A stretch of 64,000 nt of DNA, from the NCBI GenBank assembly GCA_964247055.1, contig OZ176052.1:6758001-6822000 (forward strand). Direction: 5' to 3'. Below, piece by piece: positions 14,701 through 26,107 of this stretch (position 1 is the stretch's first letter; each line of letters opens with the position of its first letter). The stretch comes from Paragordius varius (lineage: Eukaryota > Nematomorpha). The position numbers were made by a program, and so were the translations under genes. The notes below the pieces were generated by a model. The model was given only the letters and a program-made list of their open reading frames with translations, searched no databases and was not told the origin of the DNA.

Positions 14701-15125
14701 TAAATTATATTAATATGTTTAATAAATACCTGAGCGATAGCTCTATTATCACAGGTCGGTAGTATGTAGTATCCCACCGTTATATTAAGCATATCCAGCA
14801 ATAATTTTACCGGTGATCTATATGCCTGCGATGAATGCATATATGATGATGTTAGGTTTGGGTGTATGATTAGTCTATTATGATTGTATGCATCAATAAC
14901 GTACACCATGGCATACACAATCAAAATTTGGTATTCATCCAGTTGTTGACTGCAGTAATCAGATGGTTCGTTTCTAGCTTGATAGGTTTTGAGCAAACCA
15001 CCTATGTTTACATCCCCCAAACGTATTAGCTGTGTTCTAGGGAAATTTTCTAAAGCTTTTCTCATGCCTAACGTCCTTGTACACCAACTCATGGTCCAAA
15101 GAAGGGCAAACAAATGTAATTTCAT
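8790..15125 (-). CDS. class C (metabotropic glutamate-like) GPCR
   Basis: Four exons join in phase: 15125-14730, 12956-12787, 12473-10742 and 9506-8790, giving about 1004 aa. I chose the ATG at 15125 because an in-frame stop lies just upstream and a signal peptide (MKLHLFALLW) follows. Residues 35-520 are a Venus-flytrap ligand-binding domain. Residues 534-576 are a cysteine-rich NCD3G region with the typical CCWVC motif. Seven membrane segments follow, near 648, 691, 720, 755, 839, 943 and 973. The conserved first-loop cysteine is present. By alignment from memory with mGluR1, Tyr65, Ser157 and Asp316 match ligand residues, but Arg78 is Ile69 and Thr188 is Asn180. The third cytoplasmic loop is stretched to about 80 residues and the tail is only a few residues. 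An AATAAA lies about 30 nt past the stop. I infer a surface receptor for an unknown ligand, perhaps not glutamate. Confidence 0.9.
9945..10140 (+). repeat. possible tRNA-derived SINE in receptor intron 3
   Basis: A segment resembling a pol III A box (TGGTATAGTAGG, near 9955) is followed at tRNA-like spacing by a B-box-like GAGTTCAAACCCC (near 9993). A unique body and an A/T-rich tail come next. Its GC content is clearly above that of its surroundings. It lies inside the 1.2-kb intron 3 of the receptor gene, on the opposite strand. A second copy to confirm the family is not visible in this window. Confidence 0.35.
13492..14697. mobile_element. non-autonomous hAT element
   Basis: The ends are CAGGGGTCTCCAAC and, inverted, CAGGGGTAACCGG. 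A perfect 8-bp target duplication TTCTAAAT flanks the element at 13484-13491 and 14698-14705. Both features are hAT hallmarks. The interior is about 1.2 kb with no intact transposase. It holds a degenerate tandem duplication of roughly 125 bp (near 14264-14380 and 14388-14490). It lies in intron 1 of the class C receptor, and its right duplication ends only 24 nt from the exon 1 splice donor. Confidence 0.88.
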
Positions 15126-18100
15126 GGTTAGAATATGAAAATTAATACCTATTTTATCCAATGACTATTCATTTTTTTCATCTAAAAGGAATATTTTTAT
15201 CCTATTTTTATCAGAGTTTATATCAAATTAATTAAAAACCAATTAATATACAATAAAGACGTACAATTATACGCCTCGTTCAACGCATAAAATAGAAGTA
15301 ATTAATATATTGTTATATAACCAATGGTAAAACAGATTTATGGAATGGTTAATTAAATGAGATGATTTAGAAATATAAACTTTGACGTAATTCCATATTC
15401 GTACATATAATTTCACTATAAAAAATCATAATTGTAAAAGTCTGATTTTTGTGAATCTAAGATAACACGTTTTTAAGATGCGTATAAGCGCTTTTTCCAC
15501 AGCCTTTAGATACCTCGTTAGATTTGAATCTATTTGCAATGTGTATCGGAATTTATTATTTTATCCAATATATTTATATTTAAAAATAGGAATTTTGCTA
15601 TTATATCTAAAAAATTAATAATAAAGGTGACAACATACTTTTCTATTAAATGCTTTTATAGTTTATTAGGCCTGACCGCATCTATCTGTGACTGAGGTGA
15701 ATATCTTTTGACCGACTCCTTTAGGCAATGCTTAACCATGCCTCATTGTTATATATCTTTGTACCGTAACAATTAATCTTTAAATAGTCTAATATTTTCT
15801 AGAAAAATTGTTTCCAAGAGTAAATTACACTTTTAAATGTTTCAAAAATGATATTGTAAGAATTTCGTAAACAAAATCAAAAATTTTAATACATTTAAAA
15901 AAATATATTCAATTTAACTTGGATACAGCACACTCATTTTAGTCCTTCGGTTCAAATTGGGGTAGTTGGATACCCCAGGCTTGTTTAAAATCAAATACTT
16001 TAGAAAGTATGGAAGCAATCGAAACCATGGCAAAATTTTGCACTTATATAACATTAATTAACCGAAATATATAAAAAATTATATTTAAAAATACTTGATA
16101 TTACTTATTTTGAGCTAAAACTGAAAGGTAAAAATTTAGTCAATGTGACATGTGTCAAATTGTAAAATTAAAAAATAATACAAAATAAACCGCTTTTTCT
16201 ATTTCTATCAATGTTAGATGTAATTTATATAAAAAATAAGCTTTAGTTTTACCCTTAAAATTAAATGAAGAAGATATTTTGCAAAATTTTTGCAAAATAA
16301 AAATGGCGTCGAAGTAGTTTGAGATGGAACTTTTTTTCAAAACAAAGTTTTATTAAGATATTTTGGCATATTTATAAAATATTTATCAGGATAGAAGCAT
16401 AAATTTAAATTGGGACCGTTTTCTTCAGTAGTTTTTTAAAAATTTTAATTTAAATTTAGTCTGGGGTATTTAGATACCCCAATTTGAATCGAAGTGTTAA
16501 TAGAGACATACGATATTTATATCCATTTTTATATAGAATGATAATAAAGTTTGATTAAATTTGCGCCATGAATAATGAACCTTACCATTAAGTGATTATA
16601 AAAGGAGGGGTAAGTATTCACATTTTTCGCATTGCTATTTATAGATACGTTTTCGGGATTGAAAATTATTATCGCTTGACATAAAATAGAGCTGCCCAGC
16701 GGATATAAAAATGAATTGTTTTACACTGACAAAAATAAAATTAAGAACTGTGTGCTTAATTTGTCCAATATCGAAGAATCTGTCAATGTTTTGTTATTTG
16801 CCCATTTCTCCTAGGTTGCTAAATCCAGATTATTAAAAGCTTTCCGCTACAATCTGCATATTTGTTTCAGATATAATTGATTCTATCAAAAGCGCACTAT
16901 ATTGCATTGAGACTCTTAAGCCGTGTTTTTTGTAACACAGTAAACACTATAAATATCTTGAACTATATATATTTAATGGAATTCAGAATTTTTTTGGCTA
17001 TTAGTTTATTGCTTCTTAATGAAAAAGTAGCGAAATACGGCACATTAATATGACTTTTTGGTGAAATTAAGTGCTTCAATCAAATATATTAAATATCATC
17101 CAAATTTAATAATAAACAATAGATAGATAAAATATTATATTTTCGATGTATAATCCGAATCTTAAATTATGTAACCCCTCAAGCTAGTTGTTTTCAAAAA
17201 TGTAATATGGTCAAGTTTGCGCGATAACAATTTATAATATAAGCTAGATTATTACATATATATATATTAAATAATATTTTTGAATATTTAAATTTCAACA
17301 AAATTTTGGAGAAGCCTATTTTTAATGGAAACACTAAACCATTTGAGATATAAAAACACTATTTTCGGGCAGTGTATTTATGATTTTTGAATGTTTTTCT
17401 AACCTTTTAAACGTGGTCCGAACATTAAACACCGTTCATTAAATTTTGATAAAAGTTTTATAATAAATTAGCCCTTTTCAAAAATATTCTTTTTGATTTA
17501 TTCATATTATAATTTTTTAAATTTAATAAAACTAGCCCGTTTTAGGTCCGAAAATCTGAGACTTTCGGTGCTTATATTTAAAAACTTAAATATTTAGAAA
17601 ATATTGTTTTACTTTTTGGCTAGAGTGTATGATTTATTTAAATAATATTATTGGGAATGGAGCATTTGGTTAAAAAAATTTTATTCAGCTTATGTGCGAA
17701 ATTTTTGGGATTTTTGATATGGTTCGTTAACACAAAAGCGGTAATAATCTTCATAAATCTAAGACTCAAAATAAGAGCCAAATTAATGTATTTATCTAGG
17801 AATATATAATCAGGATATTTTTATACGCAATTGTGTGCATTAAGTGAATTAATCTCCCTTGGGATAGTATCTCAAAGCGATTTTATATTATAATAAAAAG
17901 CATATTATATTAGGCTAAATTTGAATTCTAATGCCTTTTAGGTGTGTTATTATTAAGAAATACTTATTTAATAAAGCATGAAATATATAAATCATAGCTT
18001 TGTAGCCAAATATTAATATATTGATATTTTGTTATTTCTCTAGAGAATTGCTAAAAATATGATATCATATACTATCGTAAAATATATTTTGTATTGAATA

Positions 18101-18230
18101 TATATAATAATATATACATTAAATGTATATGATTTAATATTTATAAAAATTTATATATCTCAAAATATTCATTTTATTATTTAAACATCAGTGCCACAAT
18201 CACATATACAAATTTCAAATTTCAATTTTG
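15126..18230. other. intergenic region between divergent genes
   Basis: This 3.1-kb gap separates the start codons of the receptor (minus) and SAS-6 (plus), so it should hold both promoters. I see no further coding exon. The only structured feature is the inverted-repeat element at 15945-16494. The rest is AT-rich sequence without a recognisable motif. Confidence 0.5.
15945..16494. repeat. short MITE with GGGGTA ends
   Basis: The terminal inverted repeats are CTTCGGTTCAAATTGGGGTA on the left and, inverted, CTTCGATTCAAATTGGGGTA on the right, 550 bp apart. Just inside each end is a mini-palindrome GGGGTA..TACCCC. The centre matches the element at 37889-38349 (AATGGCGTCGAAGTAGTTTG against AATGGCATCGAAGTATTTTG). 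It is non-coding and no target duplication is clear. Confidence 0.7.
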
Positions 18231-21200
18231 ATGAGCCTATTCTCAAAATATTTTTTCGTTTCTCAAGATGATAATTTGTAATATTTAATTAACATTAGGA
18301 AACAACGTATGAAAATTACTTTGATTCGACTAAACGAATTTGTAAAAAGTTATAATATTTTAGGAATATAAAATTAATTTTAATCAAGATGAGGCCCCAT
18401 ACGAGTATTTTACATTCAAATTAGACAATACTTCATTTAACAAGTTTGTAAAGTAATAATTTAGATTAAAAATTGAACAAGGCTTAATGTTTTTGTTTGA
18501 TGAATTTCCAACTAAGTTTATTAACTTATTAAATATGGTAGATGATCAAAACAAGTATTATTTTTTCAAAAAACAGGTCGTATCTATCCCTTTCCAAAAA
18601 GAATCAATCTTATATTTTTGCTATCAATGAAATAACATCATTTCGACAAATATGTCAACTTTCTTTGGAATTAATGATACCACCAATATCAGAGATTAAA
18701 TTATATTATGCCGAGTATATAAAAAATTTACAGGTTTGACAATAATTTAAAGATGGATTAAATTTAGATTGTATTGGTTTATTTGCCTATTTTTATACTT
18801 ATATAATGTTTTACAATATATATTTTTTATTGAATTAACGTTATAACAAACATTATTTGGCAGTTACAAACAATTTTCAAACCGTTAATTTATAAAAGAA
18901 TATGCTTATTATTTGCTAAAATTTATAAACTAATTCCAAATGTATATAGCAAAACCCCCAATATATGAAAAAAATATTTTCCTAATTCAATATTTTTGTT
19001 ATAAACATATTTAACATTTGCTCATTTATCTAAGTAAAGTATTTTGCCATATGATTAGTTATTTATTCCAATTTTTATGCATTCTGTGAATGTATATGGC
19101 CTATTATTTTATTTTATAAAATTTAATTATAAACGGTGCGTATAAATTTTAAGATTGAAAAAAGCCTATATGGATTTGAAAAAGGAGCGATTGATTATAC
19201 ATAGAGAATGATTCAAAACAATATCATTGATATTTAGGAAATAATTTTTGATTGGAAAATGCGTATATAATATATAAGACAACAGCGTTTTTGATGAATC
19301 TACATGAATATTCATAGCACTATTAATAGCATCAAGTGGTAAAATTTGGATTTTATTTGTCTTATGAAAGAGGATTTAACTAATGAATATAAATTGGTCA
19401 ATTTTATGGGATTAAAAATGTATCCATTTTAATGGATATTGTGCCAGATGGGTCTGTAATAATTTTTATATCTGACTCAAAACCGAGCCTTAAACCTGGC
19501 TCAGTACTATATATGATGACCTTACTGAGGCCAAACTAAATACAGAAGATGTGGAAAATAGAAGCAATTGGAAACAGTAACTTATCTTGATTCAGCTATC
19601 TTCAATTTTGAAGATCAACAGCTTTGATGGATATATCTTATTTAGAATGTTGCTTTTTAATTAATATATAATATAGTCATAATAACTATTAAATTAAATT
19701 CCCGTTTTATTAATTAAAGGAATTTTGAAATATACTCAAAATATTAATGATATAAAGTAAAATTTTCAGTTATATTTTAAATCTAGAATCTTCAGTTTTA
19801 TTTTCATAAAATTTTCAGGCACATTTTTGCGTCTTTATCCAACCATATTCCTGTCAAACGCTTTTTCATTATTAATTGCATGTAACTTCTTTTTTATTTT
19901 GATATGCTTTTCAATGAAGTTATTTTAGACAGTACTAGAAAAACGGATAAGAAAAATGGTTAGCATAGAGCAGTGATACTCAAACCGCGGCTTATGGGCT
20001 GCCACGGATCTAAAATTGATTTTCTATTGTCCTGAATTATTTATTTTATTTCTTATATGGCGTATAAATAGCTGCGAATTCAAACAACCAAAAAATTTTA
20101 TCAGTTTATGGCTCTCTAAAGAATATTTTCCGGGAAAGTCCACGATTGAATCGATTGCATTTAGAAGGTTAAGTGAAAAGCATATCGAAAGGGAAAAGGA
20201 GTTGCAGTGTATTTCAATCCATATTTTTAAATAGTTTGAAAGGATACCACTAAGTACAGATTAAGCCGAAAAAAATGTGCCTGAAACTTACCAAAAAATC
20301 CTGAAAAGCATGTACGACTCTGCCATACCAAAGTTAAACTTCAGGGACTGTCAGATACTTATTTACTAAACCAAGGCGTCTATCATGGGTCAATCAGTCC
20401 GTTGCTATAAAAAATATGCATGGACCAAATTTCAAAAGAGGTAGGACGATATGGTGCCTGTATTTGCTTTATGCAGGTGACCTAATTGTGCTGTCAGTCG
20501 AGTTCCAATAAAAGAATTGGCGGATTGTTGTGTTACAACGGGTCGGTTTAAGTTATAAAAGAAAACGGAACTTATAAATTTTGGTGGGAAAAAACGAGAA
20601 ATGGTATTAGAAGAAGGTTGGATAAAGGTCAGGAGGAAGGGAATATTTAGGAGCGATTTTAGCAGCAGATGGTTGAACACATTACAAAAAAGTTATGCTA
20701 AAAATATTGATTTTAAAGATAACGGTGAGATTCACTACTGTTGTATAACCAACAAAAAGAAAAGCACTTTTAGTTACTGAGATGGAGATAGTTAGATTAA
20801 GGTGCGAAAAAAAGACATAGTGAAAATAAGTACTTAAAAACACTCCTAGATGGTTTAAACACAAAGAAATGTATTTTTTGTGGAAACAAGGGAAGAGGGT
20901 GCTCTAAAACGCGGTGGATAGATACGGTTAAAAGGGATATGGCAAAGTTAAACTTAAAACGCAAAGACGCCATAAATAGGGCTCTATGGCGAAATAGTTT
21001 ACGAATTTGACCGCTCGAAAGAGTGATATCACATAATGTAATTATTATTATCGTTTAATTTATTACACGGAATTTTATGTTTTATACGACATATTTTATC
21101 GTTTTAGGAAGAAATCTCATGCATAACCCAATCCAAGAATATCAAAGAAAATGAGTTGTCTTCAAAAATCGAATTGCAAAAAAATTTAGTAATAATTTTT

Positions 21201-22825
21201 TACTTAATTAAGCTTCACACAAAAGATAAACGCATCTCAGATTTGAATGAACAGATAAAAAATATTCAAAATGAATTGACATGTAAGGCCAAACAAGAAA
21301 TTGATTTATTGAATCAAAAAATGATTGAGGTTAATATACGCCGACATATATTTTAGGTGCAAAAAAATTTTGATACATCTACACAAAATCAAATTGATTT
21401 GGCTGAAAAGAAGTTTATCAAAGAATCCGAAAATTACAAAAGAAAATCGGAAAACCTCGTTAATGACAATAAGGCTAGTTTACATAACCACGATAAACAA
21501 CCCTATAATTTTTTTCATTATGATATAGAATTTAAATCTTTATTAAAGTATATTTCAATATGTGTTTTTATAAGTCATTTTAGGCTGTTTCTATGTTGTT
21601 TTTTAACTATAAGTTTTGATGGTACACCATCGTAAACTATCCAGCTTTTTGCTAAATAGTTCTTTATCATACAATCTGTTTTTAGTTTGATTGGAATGTT
21701 CATAATTATTATTTTAGAATTTAACAAATCGGTTAAATCAGGCATTGTTAGATAAACAAAACAATACAGAACAGTATAAAAAGCAAATTGATGATTTACA
21801 ACAAGATAATTACGAATGTAAAATGTTGCTTAAACAGTTACAAGAACGGTACGAAGCCTTCAAATCTGAAAAGGTTTAAATTCAATGTATAAAATATTTC
21901 ATAGATTTTGGTAATATATAAAACTTGTTTGATCATACATTTTTTATTTTCCAATTATATATGAATTCAATTCACTTATTAGGAATCTTATGTGGTAAAA
22001 TTGGGAAAGAAAGAAGAGGAGAGACAAAATTTGAAGGAATCAATTAAAACCTTAATGGAAGATTTGGGTAAAGGTCATGAAATTATCCGTAAGTTGCAGA
22101 CTGAAAATCGGATATTGGTTGAAAAAGTAAATATGTACTAATAAAATTTTAAAATATTTCCTGATATTTTTATTTTCTTGTAAATGCATAATAATTGTTG
22201 TTATTTTCTTGTAAATGCATAATAATCGTGGTTATACACCAGAATAGAATATATTTTTCCCCACATCTATTGCATTTAATAAAAAAAATAATTGTATTGG
22301 CCTTTACGACTGTTTTTGAATCGTTTTTAATTTTTATATATTCACACCTATATTTAATATTGTAAATTCGTTAATATATAATAAAATTTTAGATCATTAT
22401 AGATTAGAAACAATATATCTTTTAGATATCAACTCAGAATACCATTATGTTGAAGCAAGAAGAAACTGTGGAAAGTCACCGAAAACTTGTTATGGAACTT
22501 GATAAACGTTTCCAAGATTCCAAACATGAGTTTGACAAATTAAACTCAATGTATCAAACAACAATGTCAGAAAATGTCCAATTGCGCGAACAAAACGCTA
22601 ATTTTCAGGAAAAACTTGCGCTAAATGAAACTGGTTTTACCTTGATTTATTTTAAACCAATTATTTTTTTAAATAAATTTATTAATCATAATTTTTAACA
22701 AAATTATAGTCATAAATTGGTTAAATAAGCAAATCGCCGAGCTTAAATTGGGTGGAAACGTAAGTGATAATGGCAAAAAACAAATTACGCACAACAATAA
22801 AAAAGAAACGAAACCTAAAGTATAA
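18231..22825 (+). CDS. SAS6: SAS-6 centriole assembly protein
   Basis: Twelve exons join in phase: 18231-18277, 18299-18341, 18364-18443, 18465-18576, 18602-18733, 21108-21188, 21213-21329, 21357-21458, 21718-21873, 21983-22126, 22426-22633 and 22710-22825, giving about 445 aa. SAS-6 forms the nine-fold cartwheel hub of centrioles and basal bodies. Residues 1-138 align end to end with the SAS-6 head domain, including EQGLMF, FPTKFINLL and QLSLEL. Phe108 sits where the head-dimer phenylalanine (human Phe131) lies. A coiled coil covers about 139-407, including HEIIRKLQ. The conserved WLNKQ motif is at 411-415. Seven introns are 21-27 nt. The 2.4-kb intron 5 holds a LINE relic. The exon 8 donor at 21459 is the least certain junction. 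Human SAS-6 is longer; fly and worm proteins are of similar size. Confidence 0.92.
20240..21010 (+). mobile_element. degenerate LINE reverse transcriptase 3' part
   Basis: Scattered frames encode reverse-transcriptase landmarks in order: a QGVYHGSISPLL-like segment near 20378, LYAGDLIVLS (a decayed YADD box) near 20471, YLGAILAADG near 20647, and a closing KTRWIDTVKRDM..ALWRNSL segment near 20908-21008. The tail pattern resembles RTE-type LINEs, but I cannot assign a clade firmly. Several frame changes and stops show it is dead. It lies in SAS-6 intron 5. Just upstream, near 19969, CAGTGATACTCAAACCGCGG looks like a lone hAT end. Confidence 0.75.
22170..22233. repeat. two-copy 32-bp tandem repeat
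   Basis: A unit containing TTTTCTTGTAAATGCATAA occurs twice in a row inside SAS-6 intron 10, differing at very few bases. It is a small recent duplication of no obvious function. Confidence 0.7.
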
Positions 22826-25800
22826 ATATATTAATGTTTATAGTGGAAAATTTGATGCATATGTCGATATATTTTTAATTAGATTTCCAAGAATTTATTT
22901 TATTTATCAAAATAAATTATTATTTATTTTTGTATAAACTGGTGCAAAACTGATTACACAATATGTGTTATTCATATAAGGATATCAGTTTAATTAGTTA
23001 CATTTAAATATTATTATTAATCATAAACTCTTACCGTTATCATTTATTTTGTATAAACATGTATTTTTTATATATTAAATATATACGCACTTGATAATCT
23101 TATAGGTTTTTAAAAAATAATCTATTTAATTTAACGATTTTAAATTTTTTTTTGAATCACACGCTATTACAATTAGCCACACTATGACCGTGACACAAAC
23201 AAAAAGAATTATTATTTCAATATATTAAACCGTATCACTCACCTGAGCAGTCTTGCAGTACAAGTGTTTGCATGAAAAATCTTACGAGAACCTTGATTTG
23301 TAAACAACAATACTCTTTTATTTGATGTGGGACATCCCCAGCACGCTTACCTTCTATAATAAAATTTCTTAATACTTTTAAATTTTGAATCTAAACCATC
23401 GTAATTTATTTTTAGATCTATTTAATATATGTGGCTACTTATGTAAAACATTTCTCATTTATTCGACTTGACAGTTTTTATTTCGTTTTTACACATAAGG
23501 TACTACGTTTTTGCAAAGACGATTGAATTTTTCCTTTGATATTACAAGATTCAGTTTGACATTTAGTTACCCTCCCGCAATTATATAGTACGTACCCATT
23601 TATTGACATTTTAAAATGATCCAAAAAAGAAAATTTTAAATTTTATGTTTCTTATCAATTTATAATATTTATTAGCTGGCCCTGTCAAGCCTCGCTATGA
23701 CGTAGTTTCACAAATAATTATATTTAATAATTTGCAATAAATAGAGGAAAGATAAAAAAATAATAAAAAACATATTTAATAAAAAGAATGTTTTTAATTA
23801 TTCTTTTACGGATTTTTGCATAGGCTCAAACATTGTTTACTCGAAATTAACCATATTTAAACTGTCCCTTATTTAACGTTCAACTATCATTGGATTTATT
23901 TTAAATGGTTTATGAAATCATGGTTAAAAGTTTTATATTGAAATTGTGTTCACACACCTGGGATCAAGGGGTATAAAGTAAATTGTTTGTAATCCCTTTT
24001 AAAAGAACAGAATGGAATTATACGAATTCCCCAGAAATGTGTTTAACTGAACTCGTATGGCTTCTTTAGTTTTTGAAAATTAGTTCCAAAATTACGCCAT
24101 TTTTGTATGGCGTCCCATTTAAACTCTTATATCCCTACCCATAGACCTATATGGAAAAGCGCTGAATTAAATTCTTTGCCTTTATAGGGCAAATACTTGG
24201 AATCATCTTTGATACCATCGTCTCATGGGCTATTCGAAAAAAACCTCAACACTAAATAATCTATAATGGCGTATTTTTAGGGGTATAAAGGCATTAACGG
24301 CTAATTAAAAAAGCCTGACCTTAATTTTTATCTAGTTACGGGTAATATTTCAAGCTTTTAATGAGCTCATATGACTTCATAAATTTTCTGTAAATTAGCT
24401 CCAAAACAATGCAATTTCTATATAGTGTCGCAGTTTTTGGCGGGTCTCTCCCTACCCAGGGGCAGGCATAAAAAAGCGTGAGGCAAATTTTTGCCTTTAT
24501 ATGGGGAATATCTGGATTTATCATAATTTCCATATGTCCCTATTTGCCTCTTAGGTTTTCTGAAAAATGCCTCTAAAGGCATGCTGTATCGATATGATGA
24601 CGCAGTTTTATGCGGGTAACACCCTAACCAGAGGCGAAACAAAACAACAAATTTTTTGCCTTAATTCGGTAATACCTGGAATCATGGTTGATTCCATATG
24701 CTCTCGTGGGCTTTTCGAAAAATTGCCTTAAAACCAAAAAGTCATTCTATGGTGGCGTATTTTTCAGGGCAAGCCTAATTAAGGAGTCATTTAATAAAAC
24801 CGACTGCTTTTTCCAGGTAATATTTCACGCCCTTATTGAACTCATATGGCCAGATAAGTTTTCTAAAATTTGCCTCCAAAGTCTCGCTGTATCGATATGG
24901 TGGAGCAGTTGTAGGCGAACACCTTTCCAGAGGCCACGTTCGATAAAAATTTTTGCCTTTATGGGTGAATACCTGGAATCACTATTCATTCCTTATGTTC
25001 TTGATAATTTTTGAAAGAATGGCTTCAAAACTAAATATTAGTTCAATGATAGCGCATTTTTTAGGCGCAAAGGGCCTAATTAACGGGTAATTAAAAAAAC
25101 CGCTCAACTTAAATTTCTGCTTTTTTACGGGTAAAATTTCATGCCCTTATTAAACTTATGTGGCTTGATAAGTTTTCTGAAAACTCCTAAACAACGCAAT
25201 TTAAATATGGTGGGTAGTTTTAGGCTGGTAGCTCCCTACCCAAAGGCTGATACAAAAAAGCGCTTGATAATAATTTTTGCCTATTTACGGAGAATACCTG
25301 GAATCATGATTGATTCCATATGCTATCATTAATTTTTGAAAATATTGCCTCAAAATTAAAAAATCATTCTATAGTGGCGCATTCTTCAGGGCGTGAAGGG
25401 CCTAATTAACGGATAATTTTAAAACACACGACCAAAATTTTCGCTTTGTTACGGGTAATAATTTAAGCACGGATTAAACTCATATGGTCTGATAGGAATT
25501 TTAGCCCCAAAGGCACACTATTTCGATATCACGGATCAGTTTTTAGCGGGTAGCTCCTTACCCGGCAAATATAAAAGAAAGGCACGACTAAAGTTTTTGC
25601 TTTTGAACAGGGAATACCTGGTATCCTTATTGAATTTTTACGGTCTCATATCTTGGGCGAAAAATAGATTCAAAAAACTATTTTTGTGGACACTTTTTTT
25701 TGAAAAAAGTGGCTACGGGGGCAGCGGGTAAAAAGAGGGCCTAAATTAAAAATGCGAGCCCACTATGTTCGGCGCAATCGAAAATAAATAAAAAAAAATT

Positions 25801-26107
25801 ATATTTGAATTCGAATGGTCCAACACATTTTCCGGAAAATTGTTTCAACACGATTTTTGTGGATTTCTTTCAAAAAAACCCGTTTTTTACACGGGATGGG
25901 CCCGAACTGGGGGCCTAATTAAAAAGGGCGAAGATGTTGTTGGGGCATTCATTAATGATTATATTTGGATTTGAATGGGTCTACCGGGTTTCCGGAAGCA
26001 GATCACAAAGCCAGCATTTTCCATTTTTATAAATATATCGATTTCGATTTCCTCTCAAAAAAGTATAATATTAGTTTAATTGCAACACTTATTGAAAGCA
26101 TTTTATT
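22826..26107. other. intergenic, convergent gene ends
   Basis: SAS-6 ends at 22825 on the plus strand and the SSUH2-like gene ends at 26108 on the minus strand. Between them 22826-23671 is plain AT-rich sequence, and the rest is the tandem-repeat block listed separately. The open frames at 24336-25332 sit wholly in that repeat, run on both strands and show no protein family, so I do not call genes here. Confidence 0.6.
23672..26040. repeat. degenerate tandem-unit repeat, copy 1
   Basis: The block begins with TAGCTGGCCCTGTCAAGC and ends with CCATTTTTATAAATATAT. Both ends are shared with the copy at 39326-41560. Inside it, landmarks such as GGCCTAATTAACGG, TACGGGTAATATTTC and TGATTCCATATGCT recur every 300-480 bp in at least four diverged units. 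It is somewhat richer in GC than its surroundings. The ends recall a common class of invertebrate interspersed repeats, but I do not assign a family. Confidence 0.65.

Noticed and set aside
24336-25332. Several overlapping open frames on both strands
   Set aside because: They lie inside the degenerate tandem-unit repeat, overlap each other on opposite strands and show no protein family.
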